Origin: Microtetraspora niveoalba
Lineage (GTDB): Bacteria; Actinomycetota; Actinomycetes; Streptosporangiales; Streptosporangiaceae
NCBI RefSeq assembly: GCF_001570405.1
Contig: NZ_BBYM01000025.1
Location: 1 to 64,000 of the forward strand
Length of the DNA: 64,000 bases
Direction of reading: 5' to 3'
A program made the translations under genes and the position numbers. A model generated the notes under the pieces. That model saw only the letters and a list, made by a program, of their open reading frames with translations. It did no database searches and was not told the DNA's origin. This document shows, in pieces, positions 50,536 through 59,880 of the stretch (its first letter is position 1; each line of letters opens with the position of its first letter).

Positions 50536-51747
50536 ATGCGACGGCCGGTTCACCGGGGGGCCATGGCGGTAGTGGTCATGACTGCGGTGATGGCGGGAGT
50601 GCTTCCCACGTCACCGGCCGGGGCCGAGTCCCGGCGCCTGGTGGGGACGTGGTCCACCGCGAGCGACCGGCTCACCCCCACCGACCGGCTGGCCGTCACG
50701 ATCGGCGGTCAGACCGTCCGCATGGTGGCGCGCACCAGCATCGGGGGATCCGCCGTGCGCGTCCGCCTGTCCAACGTCTTCGGCACCGCGCCGGTCACGT
50801 TCAAGAACGTGCACCTGGGCCTGCAGGCGTACGGGGCCGAGATCGTGGCCAAGAGCAACCGCCAACTCACCTTCGGCAAGCGGAAGTGGGTCACGGTACG
50901 CCCCGGCCAGGCCGTCTGGAGCGACCCGCTCACAGGGAAGTTCTCCGGGCGTCAGGACCTGGTGGTCAGCGCGTACGTCCCGACCGCCGTCGAGGAGGTC
51001 ACCGGCCACGACCGGGCCTACGCGACGACCTACCTCTCCACGCCCGGCGACCACGCGGCGAACGAGTCCTCGGAGGCGTTCGCCACCACCAGCACGCAGT
51101 GGTACTTCCTGGACCGGATCGCGGTGACGGCCGGCGGCGACTCGGGCTCCGTCGTCGCGCTGGGCGACTCCATCACCGACGGCACCGGCCAGGGCAACGA
51201 CGCGAACCGGCGGTGGACCGACTACCTCTACCAGCGGATCGGGCGGCTGCCGGCCAAGAAGCGGATGGGCGTCCTCAACGTCGGCATCGCCGGGAACCGG
51301 GTGCTGCAGCCGGGCGTCGGCCCCAGCGCGCTCAGCCGGTTCAAGAGGGACGCGCTCTCCCAGCCGGGCGTCCGCACGATCGTGGTCCTCGAAGGCATCA
51401 ACGACATCTCCCGCGGCGAGTACACGTCGGCGAAGCCGCTGATCGACGCGTACAAGAAGATGATCAAGCTGGCGCGCGCGAAGAAGATCCGCATCCTCGG
51501 CGGCACGCTGACGCCGTTCTACGGCTACTCGACCTGGACGGAGGAGCGCGAGGAGATCCGCCAGGAGGTCAACGTCTGGATCCGGACCAGCAAGGCGTTC
51601 GACGGCGTGATCGACTTCGACCAGGCGGTGCGCGACCCCGGGTTCCCCGCGCAGCTCGCCGCCGCCTACGACCACGGCGACCACATCCACCTCAGCGACG
51701 CCGGACGCCGCAGGCTCGCGTACGCGGTGCGGCTCTCCCAGCTCTGA
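50536..51747 (+). CDS. Secreted SGNH/GDSL hydrolase
   Basis: A 403-residue exported esterase. The signal peptide is MRRPVHRGAMAVVVMTAVMA...PAGA. The SGNH blocks are in order: VALGDSITDG (nucleophile Ser212), NVGIAGNRVL (Gly/Asn oxyanion), VLEGINDI and DHIHLSDAGRR (Asp-x-x-His). About 150 residues before the catalytic domain form a beta-rich N-terminal module (LVGTWSTASDRLTP, VRVRLSNVFG), as in Streptomyces GDSL esterases of this size. ATG 50536 follows AGGAGG by six bases. Probable substrates are acyl or acetyl esters of polysaccharides. Confidence 0.92.
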   Translation: MRRPVHRGAMAVVVMTAVMAGVLPTSPAGAESRRLVGTWSTASDRLTPTDRLAVTIGGQTVRMVARTSIGGSAVRVRLSNVFGTAPVTFKNVHLGLQAYGAEIVAKSNRQLTFGKRKWVTVRPGQAVWSDPLTGKFSGRQDLVVSAYVPTAVEEVTGHDRAYATTYLSTPGDHAANESSEAFATTSTQWYFLDRIAVTAGGDSGSVVALGDSITDGTGQGNDANRRWTDYLYQRIGRLPAKKRMGVLNVGIAGNRVLQPGVGPSALSRFKRDALSQPGVRTIVVLEGINDISRGEYTSAKPLIDAYKKMIKLARAKKIRILGGTLTPFYGYSTWTEEREEIRQEVNVWIRTSKAFDGVIDFDQAVRDPGFPAQLAAAYDHGDHIHLSDAGRRRLAYAVRLSQL

Positions 51748-51849
51748 CGCCCCTCTGACGGCCCTCTGACGACCCTTCGACGGCGCCGCCGGGCGGCGTT
51801 GGCCGCCCCCTCCCCGGGTAGTGAACGGATTCGCGAACGAGGAGGAGAC

Positions 51850-52419
51850 ATGGCAGTGGACGTCATCGGCCTGATCACCGCGGACCACCGTGACATCGAG
51901 GCGCTGTTCGAGCGGATCCGGGAGACGCCGGAGAACCGCCCGGCGCTCGTCGCCGAGCTGGCGGCGAAGTTCGTCGCGCACTCCCGCGCCGAGGAGGAGA
52001 AGGTGTACCCGGTGCTCGCGAAGAAGGACCCGTCGGAGAAGAAGGAGGTCCACCACGGCGCCGAGGAGCACCACGAGGCCGAGGAGATCCTCAGCCGCCT
52101 GATCGCGGCCGACCCCGACGGACCCGACTTCGACGGCCCGTTCCAGGAGCTGGTGGGGGCGATCACGCACCACGTCGAGGAGGAGGAGAGCGAGGTGCTG
52201 CCCGCGCTCGCGAAGGCGCTGCCGCCGCGGCGGCTGGCGGAGATGGGCCGGGAGTTCAGCGAGCGCAAGGCGCGGGAGCTGAGCGGCCCGACCAGGCCCG
52301 CGGGCCGGTCGAAGGAGGAGCTCCTCCAGGAGGCCGAGAAGGAGGGCGTCCAGGGCCGCTCCCAGATGACCAAGGAGCAGCTCATCACGGCGATCAAGGA
52401 GAAGAAGAGCGCCGCCTGA
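51850..52419 (+). CDS. Hemerythrin domain protein with SAP/Rho-N-like tail
   Basis: A 189-residue protein. Residues 1-130 form a hemerythrin/HHE four-helix bundle; iron ligands are visible in LITADHRDIEALF, FVAHSRAEEEKVYPV, HHGAEEHHEAEE and AITHHVEEEES. Residues ~150-189 (SKEELLQEAEKEGVQGR, MTKEQLITAIKE) form a small helical motif like Rho-N or SAP domains. It may bind O2 or protect against oxidative or nitrosative stress. ATG 51850 has GGAGGAG directly upstream. It is convergent with the ATPase gene at 52432, with a 12-bp gap. Confidence 0.9.
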   Translation: MAVDVIGLITADHRDIEALFERIRETPENRPALVAELAAKFVAHSRAEEEKVYPVLAKKDPSEKKEVHHGAEEHHEAEEILSRLIAADPDGPDFDGPFQELVGAITHHVEEEESEVLPALAKALPPRRLAEMGREFSERKARELSGPTRPAGRSKEELLQEAEKEGVQGRSQMTKEQLITAIKEKKSAA

Positions 52420-52431
52420 CGGGAGCCGCGT

Positions 52432-53091
52432 TCAAGGGGGCCAGGCGAGGAGCTGGAACCAGACCGACTTGCCGTACGGGGTCGGGGTCCAGCCCCAGCC
52501 GTGGGCGAAGGTCCGGACGATGGCGAGGCCGCGCCCGCCGATGTCGAGGTCGCCGGCCCGGCGCGGGCGCGGCAGCGCGAAGCACGAGTCGTGGACCTCG
52601 ACGACGATCAGCTCGCGCTCGCGGCAGACGGAGATGCGGATGGTGCTCGCGGCGGGCACCCCCTGCGCGCCGTGGGTGATGGCGTTGGTGACGAGCTCCG
52701 AGGCGAGGAGCTCGGCGACCTCCGGGACGTCCTGCGCCGCCTCCCAGTCGGCGGCGACGTCCCGCACGAACCGGCGCGCGGACGCCAGGCACCTCCCGTC
52801 GGGCGGGATCCATTTCTCGCCCAGGACGGGGGCGGGGCGGCCCGGGGCGTACGGGCGGCCGCAGATCGCCGCGCGGGCGGTGACCGCGCCGCACGCGGCT
52901 CCCCCCGCGTGCCCGCCCCATCCGAGGGCGCCGTCGAATCCGATCTGGCCGCAGAGCCCGGCGTGACCGGCGAACCCGGCCTGGCCCCCGAAGGCCCGTT
53001 GACCGGGCCCGGCCTGACCGGCGGGTCCCTGGCGCCCCGCGGACGCCGTGTGAGCGGTGGATGTCGTACGGCCGGCGGTCGCCTTTTCCAT
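52432..53091 (-). CDS. Anti-sigma-factor-like ATPase (HATPase_c) of WhiJ-type locus
   Basis: A 219-residue protein. The C-terminal ~130 residues are a GHKL ATPase fold of the SpoIIAB/RsbW type: VAELLASELVTNAITHGAQG (N-box), VEVHDSCFALPRPR (G1-like), GGRGLAIVRTFAHGWGW (G2). The N-terminal ~70 residues are a Gly/Ala/Gln-rich repeat (GQAG, GFAGHAG, GFDG) not seen in the usual short members. ATG 53091 has GGGAGAG. It is divergent from the XRE gene (133 bp between starts); the trio ATPase, XRE and DUF397 is typical of streptomycete-type WhiJ/AbaA developmental loci. Confidence 0.88.
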   Translation of the reverse strand: MEKATAGRTTSTAHTASAGRQGPAGQAGPGQRAFGGQAGFAGHAGLCGQIGFDGALGWGGHAGGAACGAVTARAAICGRPYAPGRPAPVLGEKWIPPDGRCLASARRFVRDVAADWEAAQDVPEVAELLASELVTNAITHGAQGVPAASTIRISVCRERELIVVEVHDSCFALPRPRRAGDLDIGGRGLAIVRTFAHGWGWTPTPYGKSVWFQLLAWPP

Positions 53092-53224
53092 CGGTGCTCT
53101 CCCGCGTTTCGGATTCCCGGATCCAGGTTGCCGAGCCGGGGCTACTGTCAGTAAAGGATTCGTTACCAAGGCCGCGCTTTGCGGATCGGGTCCGCGCCAT
53201 TGAACTCCGGCAAAGGAGGACATT

Positions 53225-54004
53225 GTGGTCGACTCCTATTCACCACAGGCGATATGGGGCAGGGAACTGCGCCATTACCGGCAGGCGGCGAGCCTCACCC
53301 AGGCACAGCTCGCCGAGAAGATCCACTTCAGCGAATCCCTGATCAGCGGTGTGGAGACCGGCCAGCTCCCGGCCAGTCCCGAGTTCGCCGACGCCTGCGA
53401 CCAGGCCCTCGCCACGGGCGGCGCGCTCGGCCGCCTGCTCGACTGGCGCAAGGGCCAGGTCTTCCCCTCCTGGTTCGGCAAGTGGCGCGACAAGGAGCAG
53501 ATGGCCACGACCCTGCGGACGTACGAGCCCCTGCTCATCCCCGGCCTGCTCCAGACCGAGGCGTACGCACGGGTGGTGCTGCGCGGCGACGAGACGGCGG
53601 TGGCGGGCCGCCTGCACCGGCAGCTCATCCTCACCCGCGAGGAGCCCCCGCCCCCGACCCTGAGATGCGTGATCGACGAGGCCGTGCTGCATCGGCCGAT
53701 CGGCGGCCCGGAGGTGATGCGCGAGCAGCTCGGCCATCTGGTCGCGATGACCGGCCCACGGCTGAGCGTCCAGGTGGTGCCCGAGGGCATGCACTCCGGC
53801 CTGCTCGGAGGTTTCGTAATCGCGACCCTGGAAGGCGGAGCCGACGTACTGTATGCGGAGACCGCCGTCCGTGGCATCGCCACCAGCGATCCCGACGACG
53901 TCGGCACAGCGATCGAGCGGTTCGAGGCGATACGCACTGAGGCGTTGCCGCTGAAGATGTCCCTCGGACTCATTGAGAAAACGGTGGAGGAACGATGGAC
54001 CTGA
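53225..54004 (+). CDS. XRE regulator with DUF5753 domain (WhiJ-like)
   Basis: A 259-residue protein. Residues ~10-70 hold the helix-turn-helix (LRHYRQAASLTQAQLAEKIH, SLISGVETGQ). Residues ~85-255 form DUF5753, starting at the typical LRTYEPLLIPGLLQTEAYAR and including VQVVPEGMHSGLLGGF. The GTG start has GGAGG eight bases upstream. It overlaps the DUF397 gene by 10 bp. WhiJ-like proteins repress differentiation genes and are relieved by the small DUF397 partner. Confidence 0.93.
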   Translation: MVDSYSPQAIWGRELRHYRQAASLTQAQLAEKIHFSESLISGVETGQLPASPEFADACDQALATGGALGRLLDWRKGQVFPSWFGKWRDKEQMATTLRTYEPLLIPGLLQTEAYARVVLRGDETAVAGRLHRQLILTREEPPPPTLRCVIDEAVLHRPIGGPEVMREQLGHLVAMTGPRLSVQVVPEGMHSGLLGGFVIATLEGGADVLYAETAVRGIATSDPDDVGTAIERFEAIRTEALPLKMSLGLIEKTVEERWT

Positions 54005-54291
54005 GCAAGACGCGCTGGCGCAAGTCGAGCTTCTCCGGCGACAACGGCGGCAACTGCGTCGAGGTGGCGGAGGTCACCGGCGTCGCCGGGCGCCCCGCCC
54101 ACGCCCGCGCGATCGGCGACGGAGATCCCACGAGGGGCCGCGTCTCCGGGATCGACCACAAGAGGGGCCACGACCGGCTGATCGCCGTACGCGACTCCAA
54201 GGACCCCGACGGCCCCCGGCTGTTCTTCACCCCCGCCGAGTGGGACGCGTTCGTCGCGGGAGTCAAGGCCGCCGAGTTCGACCTCGGCTGA
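53995..54291 (+). CDS. DUF397 protein with an unusual insertion
   Basis: A 98-residue protein. The DUF397 core is present as RWRKSSFSGDNGGNCVEVAE at the N-terminus and IAVRDSKDPDGPRLFFTPAE plus WDAFVAG at the C-terminus. In most DUF397 proteins these are joined directly; here about 35 residues (TGVAGRPAH... to KRGHDRL) separate them. It overlaps the XRE gene by 10 bp and is its likely partner. Confidence 0.9.
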   Translation: MDLSKTRWRKSSFSGDNGGNCVEVAEVTGVAGRPAHARAIGDGDPTRGRVSGIDHKRGHDRLIAVRDSKDPDGPRLFFTPAEWDAFVAGVKAAEFDLG

Positions 54292-54385
54292 GCGCACGCC
54301 GGCACCCCGCTTCCGGCCGTCGGCCCCTCCACTCGACGGCCGGAAATCGGGGGCCGAATCCGGCGGTCGCGGGTGAGCGCCGGGG

Positions 54386-55033
54386 TCAGGTGAGCCGGGC
54401 GGCGAGGTCGGCGAGGCCGTCGACGACCATGTCGGCCTGGGCCGCCTCCGGACGGTCCGCGTGGAGATAGCCCCATGGGCCCCGGCGCAGCAGCGCGGCG
54501 CGCATCCCCGCCCTCCTCGCCGGCAGGACGTCGTTGTCGATCCGGTCGCCGACGTAGAGGATCTCCTCCGGGCGGCGGCCCGCGACGGCGGCGACCTTGG
54601 CGAAGAACTCCGGCGCCGGTTTCTCCACCTCCCACGCGGCCGAGGTGTGGATCGCGTCCACCGGCAGGTCCATGGCGAGCAGCGCGTCGTACGCCTGGCT
54701 CGGCTGGTTGCCCGCGACGATCAGCTCGTATCCGGCGGCTCTGAGCGCGGCGAGGCTGTCGCGCACGTCCGGGTAGAGGTCGTCGCCGTCGAAGTTCTCG
54801 CGCAGGCCGCCCGGGTCCTCCTCGCGCCAGGCCGCGATCTCCGCGTCGAGGTCGAGGCCGGGCCGGATCACCTGGAACGCGTCCGCGTGCGAGCGGTCGA
54901 GCGCGGCCATCCCGCCGAGCACGCCCATGAACGTCAGGCGGGGCACCCCCAGCCGGTCGGCCCACCGCGACCAGATGCGCGTCTCGTCGATCAGCGTCTC
55001 ACCGACGTCGAACACCAGTGACCGGACGTTCAC
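54386..55033 (-). CDS. HAD-superfamily hydrolase
   Basis: A 215-residue HAD phosphatase. Motif I reads LVFDVGETLID, motif II IVAGNQPSQ (Asn in place of Ser/Thr), motif III the Lys in EVEKPAPEFF and motif IV LYVGDRIDND. A helical cap lies between motifs I and II. It follows hrpA on the same strand with a 34-bp gap and may share its transcript. The substrate is unknown. A Gly in place of the second motif I Asp is seen in several functional relatives. Confidence 0.88.
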   Translation of the reverse strand: MNVRSLVFDVGETLIDETRIWSRWADRLGVPRLTFMGVLGGMAALDRSHADAFQVIRPGLDLDAEIAAWREEDPGGLRENFDGDDLYPDVRDSLAALRAAGYELIVAGNQPSQAYDALLAMDLPVDAIHTSAAWEVEKPAPEFFAKVAAVAGRRPEEILYVGDRIDNDVLPARRAGMRAALLRRGPWGYLHADRPEAAQADMVVDGLADLAARLT

Positions 55034-55067
55034 GGCCGCTCCTCCACGCTTCTCTCACGCTTTCCCG

Positions 55068-58000
55068 TCACAGCCGCTCCATCGCCTTGCGGATGCGTTT
55101 CTCCGAGATCGGGGCCGGGGTCCCGAGCTGCTGGGCGAAGAAGCTGACCCGCAGCTCCTCGATCATCCACCGGATCTCGCGTACGGCCGGGGCGTCCCGC
55201 TCCGCCGGTTTGAGCCGGTCGAGCAGGTCGCGGTAGTCGTCCTCGACGTCGTGGACCAGGTGCATCCACTCGCGGTCGCGGTACGGGTCGTCCGGGAGCT
55301 TCTGCAGGCGGCGCTCGACCGCGCGCAGGTAGCGGTGCAGGTCGGGCAGCCGGGCGTATCCGGTCGCGGTCACGAAGCCGGGGTGGATCAGCCCGTCGAG
55401 CTGCTCCCTGATGTCGGCGACCGCGTCCGCCGGTCCGGCGATGGCGTTCTGCACGACGTGCCAGGTCGCGAGGACGCGCTCCACCTTGCCGACGACGTCC
55501 TCGGTGGTGTCGTACAGGCCGGCGCGCACGTGATCGTGCAGCCGCCGGAACCCCGCGGCGTCCCAGGCGGGCCCTCCGGCCTCGGCCATCAGCCGGTCGG
55601 CGGCGCAGGCGGTGCAGTCGTCGAACAGCTCGGCCGCGCCTCCGTGCGGGCTGCGGCTGAGCGCCAGCTTCTGCGCGGTGGTGAGCCCACGCAGGATGGC
55701 CTTGGCCGGGTTGACCGAGCCGAGCAGCAGCAGCCGCCGGGTGCCCGCCCACATCGCGCGCTCCTGCTCGGCGGGGGTGTCGAACATCCGCACCGCGACG
55801 CTGCCGGTCTCGTCGACGAGCGCGGGATAGGCCTTCATCCGGCCCTGCTCGAAGACCCGGGGCAGCGTGCCGATGGTCCACTCGCGCAGGCCGGTGCGTT
55901 CCAGGTCGTCGGCCGCCCTCGACAGCGTCGCGCGGAGCCGGGGGGCGAGCCTGCGTTTGAGCCCGTCGAGGTCCTTGTCCTCGGCGATCACGCGCTTCCT
56001 GTCGTCGATCACCCGATACGTGATGCGCAGGTGGTCGGGCACCTGGTCGGGCGCCCACGCGTCGCGCGGGATCGTCACGCCGGTCATCCGGTGCAGCTCC
56101 CGCTCCAGCACGTCGAGCAGCGGCTCGGCCGGAGCCCCACCCTCGTGCGACACCCGTTCCAGTACGGCTTTCGCGTAGTTGGGGGCGGGCACGAAGTTGC
56201 GCCGGAGCTGCTTGGGCAGCGACCTGATCAGCGCGGTGACGAGGTCCTCGCGCAGCCCGGGGATCTGCCAGTCGAACCCGGACGGCTCGACCTGGTTCAG
56301 CACGGCGAGCGGGACGTGCACGGTGACGCCGTCGGCGTCGGTGCCCGGCTCGAACTGGTAGGTGAGCCGCATCCGCTGGCCGCGCTGCCGCCACGCGTCG
56401 GGATAGTCCCTCGCGCTGACGCCCGCGCTCTCGTTGACCAGCATCTCGGGCGAGAACGTCAGCAGGTCGGGCTTGGCGGGGGCGGTCTTCTTCCACCAGC
56501 TGTCGAAGTGGCGGCCGGAGACGACGTCGGCGGGGATCCGCTGGTCGTAGAAGTCGAACAGGGTCTCGTCGTCGACGAGGATGTCCCGGCGGCGCGCCTT
56601 CTCCTCAAGCTGCTCGACCTCCTGGAGCAGCTTGCGGTTCTCGTGGAAGAACTTGTGGTGGGTGCGCCAGTCGCCCTCCACCAGCGCGTGCCGGATGAAC
56701 AGCTCGCGGCTCAGCTCGGGATCGATCCTGCCGTAGTTGACCTTGCGCTCGGTCACGATCGGCACGCCGTACAGGGTCACCTTCTCCAAGGCGACGACGG
56801 CGGCCTGGTCCTTCTCCCAGTGCGGCTCGCTGTACGTGCGCTTGACGAGGTGCTGGGCGAGCGGCTCGACCCAGCCCGGCTCGATCTTGGCGTTGACCCG
56901 GGCCCAGAGCCGCGAGGTCTCCACCAGCTCGGCGGACATGACCCACTGCGGCTGCGCCTTGGCGAGCGCCGACCCCGGGAAGATCGCGAAGCGGGCGTTG
57001 CGCGCGCCGATGTACTCGGTGACGGGACGGCGCGGCCCGTCCGGCCTGCGCGGCGCGCCCTTCGACTCCATGACGTCCTTGACGCCGATGTGCGACAGCA
57101 GCCCGGACAGCAGCGAGACGTGCACCCGCTGCGGGTCGGCGTCCACGCTGTTGACGACGACGCCGAGGTTCTTGGCGACCTGGCGGAGCTGGCTGTCGAT
57201 GTCCTGCCACTCGCGTACCCGCAGGTAGTTGAGGAACTCGGTACGGCACAGCCGGCGGAACGCGCTGGAGGACAGCTCGCGCTGCCGCTCCTTGATGTGC
57301 TTCCACAGGTTGAGGTAGGTGACGAAGTCGGATTCCTTGTCGGCGAACCTGCGGTGCTTCTCGTCGGCCGCCTGCTGCTTGTCCGCCGGGCGCTCGCGCG
57401 GGTCCTGGATGGACAGCGCCGCCGCGATGATCATCACTTCGCGCACGCAGCCGTTCTTGTCGGCCTCCAGCACCATGCGGGCCAGGCGCGGGTCCACCGG
57501 GAGCTGGGCGATCTTGCGTCCGACGGGGGTCAGGCCCTTGGCGTCCAGGGCGCCCAGCTCGTGCAGCAGGTTGACGCCGTCCTTGATCTGGCGGCTGTCC
57601 GGCGGCTCGACGAACGGGAACGCGGCGATGTCGCCGAGACCGAGCGAGGTCATCTGGAGGATGACCGACGCCAGGTTGGTGCGGAGGATCTCCGGGTCGG
57701 TGAACTCGGGTCGGCCGAGGAAGTCCTCCTCGGAGTACAGCCGGATGCAGATGCCGTCGGAGGTGCGGCCGCAGCGGCCCTTGCGCTGGTTGGCGCTCGC
57801 CTGCGAGATCGGCTCGATCGGCAGCCGCTGCACCTTGAGCCGGTGGCTGTACCGGGAGATGCGGGCGGTTCCGGGGTCGATGACGTACTTGATGCCGGGG
57901 ACGGTGAGGGAGGTCTCGGCGACGTTGGTGGCGAGGACGATGCGGCGGCCCCGGTGCTGCTGGAAGACGCGGTGCTGCTCGGCGGCCGACAGCCGGGCGT

Positions 58001-58946
58001 ACAGCGGGAGGACCTCCTCGTCGCGGCCCTTCAGCGCGTCGGCGGTGTCGCGGATCTCGCGCTCGCCGCTGAGGAAGACGAGGATGTCGCCCGGCCCCTC
58101 GGCGCACAGCTCGTCCACGGCGGCGGCGATGGCCTGCGTCTGGTCGTCGTCCTCCTCGACGGGGCGGTAGCGCACCTCGACCGGATAGGTGCGGCCGGAG
58201 ACCTCGACGATCGGCGCGTCCCCCGACGGCGAGGCGAAGTGCCGGGCGAACCGCTCGGGGTCGATCGTGGCCGAGGTGATGATCACCTTGAGGTCGGGCC
58301 GCTTGGGCAGCAGCTGCTTGAGGTAGCCGAGGATGAAGTCGATGTTGAGGCTGCGCTCGTGCGCCTCGTCGATGATGAGCGTGTCATAGCGCAGCAGCAT
58401 CGGGTCGGTCTGCATCTCGGCCAGCAGGATGCCGTCGGTCATCAGCTTGACCAGGGTGCCGTCGCTGGAGTGGTCGGTGAAGCGCACCTTGTAGCCGACG
58501 GCGTCGCCGAGGGAGATCGACAACTCCTCGGCGATGCGCTCGGCGACGGTCCGGGCGGCGATGCGGCGCGGCTGCGTGTGGCCGATCAGGCCGTGGACGC
58601 CGCGCCCCAGCTCCAGGCAGATCTTCGGGAGCTGGGTGGTCTTGCCGGAGCCGGTCTCGCCCGCGACGATCACGACCTGGTGGTCGCGGATGGCCTCCAG
58701 CAGGTCGTCCTTGCGCTGGCTGACCGGGAGTTGCGGCGGGTAGCTGATCGGCGGCACGGCCTCGCGCCTGGCCGCGACCCGGAGCTCGGCCGCCTCGATG
58801 TCGGCGGCGATCTCGGCGGCCACGGCCTGGCGCGCCTTGCCGTCCCTTATCTTGCGCATGCCGTCGATGCGCCGGCGGAGCCTGCGCTGGTCGCGCAGCA
58901 TCAGGTCAGGCAGGCTGCCCTGCAGATCGGCGAGCGTAGTTTTCAT
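55068..58946 (-). CDS. hrpA: ATP-dependent RNA helicase HrpA
   Basis: A 1292-residue DEAH-box helicase of full HrpA length. Walker A is GETGSGKTT (96-104), motif II DEAHER (193-198), motif III TSATID, and motif VI has QRKGRCGRTSDG. The long C-terminal part includes the helicase-associated (HA2), OB-fold and DUF3418 regions typical of HrpA. It acts on RNA, and in E. coli it rescues collided ribosomes. ATG 58946 starts MKTTLADLQ. It is followed by the HAD gene. Confidence 0.96.
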   Translation of the reverse strand: MKTTLADLQGSLPDLMLRDQRRLRRRIDGMRKIRDGKARQAVAAEIAADIEAAELRVAARREAVPPISYPPQLPVSQRKDDLLEAIRDHQVVIVAGETGSGKTTQLPKICLELGRGVHGLIGHTQPRRIAARTVAERIAEELSISLGDAVGYKVRFTDHSSDGTLVKLMTDGILLAEMQTDPMLLRYDTLIIDEAHERSLNIDFILGYLKQLLPKRPDLKVIITSATIDPERFARHFASPSGDAPIVEVSGRTYPVEVRYRPVEEDDDQTQAIAAAVDELCAEGPGDILVFLSGEREIRDTADALKGRDEEVLPLYARLSAAEQHRVFQQHRGRRIVLATNVAETSLTVPGIKYVIDPGTARISRYSHRLKVQRLPIEPISQASANQRKGRCGRTSDGICIRLYSEEDFLGRPEFTDPEILRTNLASVILQMTSLGLGDIAAFPFVEPPDSRQIKDGVNLLHELGALDAKGLTPVGRKIAQLPVDPRLARMVLEADKNGCVREVMIIAAALSIQDPRERPADKQQAADEKHRRFADKESDFVTYLNLWKHIKERQRELSSSAFRRLCRTEFLNYLRVREWQDIDSQLRQVAKNLGVVVNSVDADPQRVHVSLLSGLLSHIGVKDVMESKGAPRRPDGPRRPVTEYIGARNARFAIFPGSALAKAQPQWVMSAELVETSRLWARVNAKIEPGWVEPLAQHLVKRTYSEPHWEKDQAAVVALEKVTLYGVPIVTERKVNYGRIDPELSRELFIRHALVEGDWRTHHKFFHENRKLLQEVEQLEEKARRRDILVDDETLFDFYDQRIPADVVSGRHFDSWWKKTAPAKPDLLTFSPEMLVNESAGVSARDYPDAWRQRGQRMRLTYQFEPGTDADGVTVHVPLAVLNQVEPSGFDWQIPGLREDLVTALIRSLPKQLRRNFVPAPNYAKAVLERVSHEGGAPAEPLLDVLERELHRMTGVTIPRDAWAPDQVPDHLRITYRVIDDRKRVIAEDKDLDGLKRRLAPRLRATLSRAADDLERTGLREWTIGTLPRVFEQGRMKAYPALVDETGSVAVRMFDTPAEQERAMWAGTRRLLLLGSVNPAKAILRGLTTAQKLALSRSPHGGAAELFDDCTACAADRLMAEAGGPAWDAAGFRRLHDHVRAGLYDTTEDVVGKVERVLATWHVVQNAIAGPADAVADIREQLDGLIHPGFVTATGYARLPDLHRYLRAVERRLQKLPDDPYRDREWMHLVHDVEDDYRDLLDRLKPAERDAPAVREIRWMIEELRVSFFAQQLGTPAPISEKRIRKAMERL

Positions 58947-59164
58947 CCCGCCGTAAGCATAGGTACGGCCGGGTATGTCTCCGCCACCGGATTACCGCCG
59001 GGCTGATCTCCGCGTCGTGGGCCCGCCGGGGTCCTGCCCGAATCCGCGTCGCCGTGGCCGGGCGGGAACGGGGGCGTACGCGCCGCCTTCCGCATGGCCG
59101 CGCCGTGTCCGCCGGGGTCAGGCCGGCCGGCGGCGTCGGCTCCTCCCGCCCCGCCGAGTCCGCT

Positions 59165-59752
59165 TCACGCCCGGCGTGGAACGCCCTGGAACTTGTAGCC
59201 GACGTTCCGCACGGTCACGACGCGTCCGGCGTGCCGTCCCAGCTTCCTGCGCAGCCGCAGGATGTGGACGTCGACGGTGCGGGCGCTCTCGTCCCCGTAC
59301 CTGTCCCACACGGCGGCCATGATCTGGCGCCGGGTGTAGACGCGGCCGGGCGCGGAGCAGAGGAAGTCGAGCAGCTCGAACTCGCGGTAGGTGAGCTCGA
59401 TGTCGTCGCCGTCCACCCGCACCACCCGCGCCGAGCGGTCCACGACGAACCCGTCCGTCCCGGCGTCGTGCGCGTACGCCGGGGGCGGCCCGGACGGCGG
59501 CGGGGTCCCCGGGACCGGCGGGGGCAGCGGGACGACGCGCCCGACGATGATGAGCGCGGCCTCCGCCCCGGGGATGGGGACCACGCTGAGGACGGTGCCC
59601 TCGTCCGGCCCGGCCGGTTCGCCGGCGGGCGCGCCGACGGAGTCCCGGAGCGAGTCTCGGGCCGGCTCTCGGACAGGGTCTCGGACCGGCTCTCGGGCCG
59701 GTTTTCGGGTCGGCTCGCGGGCGGCGAGGTCGATGATCTTCGCCTGGCTCAT
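59165..59752 (-). CDS. Winged-helix regulator, OmpR-type DNA-binding domain only
   Basis: A 195-residue protein. The C-terminal ~95 residues are a Trans_reg_C winged helix (LTYREFELLDFLCSAPGRVY, VDVHILRLRRKLG, VRNVGYKF). There is no receiver domain. The N-terminal 100 residues are a low-complexity segment with repeats of P-x-R-[ED]-P, then a short hydrophobic strand region (AALIIVGRVVPLPPP) and Pro-rich linker. ATG 59752 has GGAGAAGG and overlaps the stop of a leader peptide gene (ATGA). Stand-alone proteins of this kind occur in actinobacteria; targets are unknown. Confidence 0.88.
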   Translation of the reverse strand: MSQAKIIDLAAREPTRKPAREPVRDPVREPARDSLRDSVGAPAGEPAGPDEGTVLSVVPIPGAEAALIIVGRVVPLPPPVPGTPPPSGPPPAYAHDAGTDGFVVDRSARVVRVDGDDIELTYREFELLDFLCSAPGRVYTRRQIMAAVWDRYGDESARTVDVHILRLRRKLGRHAGRVVTVRNVGYKFQGVPRRA

Positions 59753-59874
59753 TGCCTTCTCCTTCGGACCTGGTGACGTGCCGGATCTTGTGGAACCGGC
59801 GGCCGACACGCGGCGGCGCAGACCCGGAGCAGGTCGATGTGACGACGCTCGGTGAGTACTCGCCGTGGTCTCAT
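59749..59874 (-). CDS. Leader peptide, actinobacterial LTxRRHIDLLRV type
   Basis: A 41-residue short ORF. Its N-terminal half reads LTERRHIDLLRVCAAACR, matching the short leader peptides found before sulfur-related and other genes in actinobacteria. It has two Cys codons (Cys19 and Cys23). Its TGA overlaps the ATG of the winged-helix gene, so ribosomes finishing it can reinitiate there. No ribosome binding site precedes the ATG; the predicted promoter places the transcription start at the ATG. It may work as a cysteine-responsive translational attenuator. Confidence 0.65.
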   Translation of the reverse strand: MRPRRVLTERRHIDLLRVCAAACRPPVPQDPARHQVRRRRQ

Positions 59875-59880
59875 GCCGGA

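Noticed and set aside
54386-54965. Frames on both strands across the HAD gene at 54386-55033
   Set aside because: The minus-strand HAD frame from 55033 holds all four motifs; the others are shadows.
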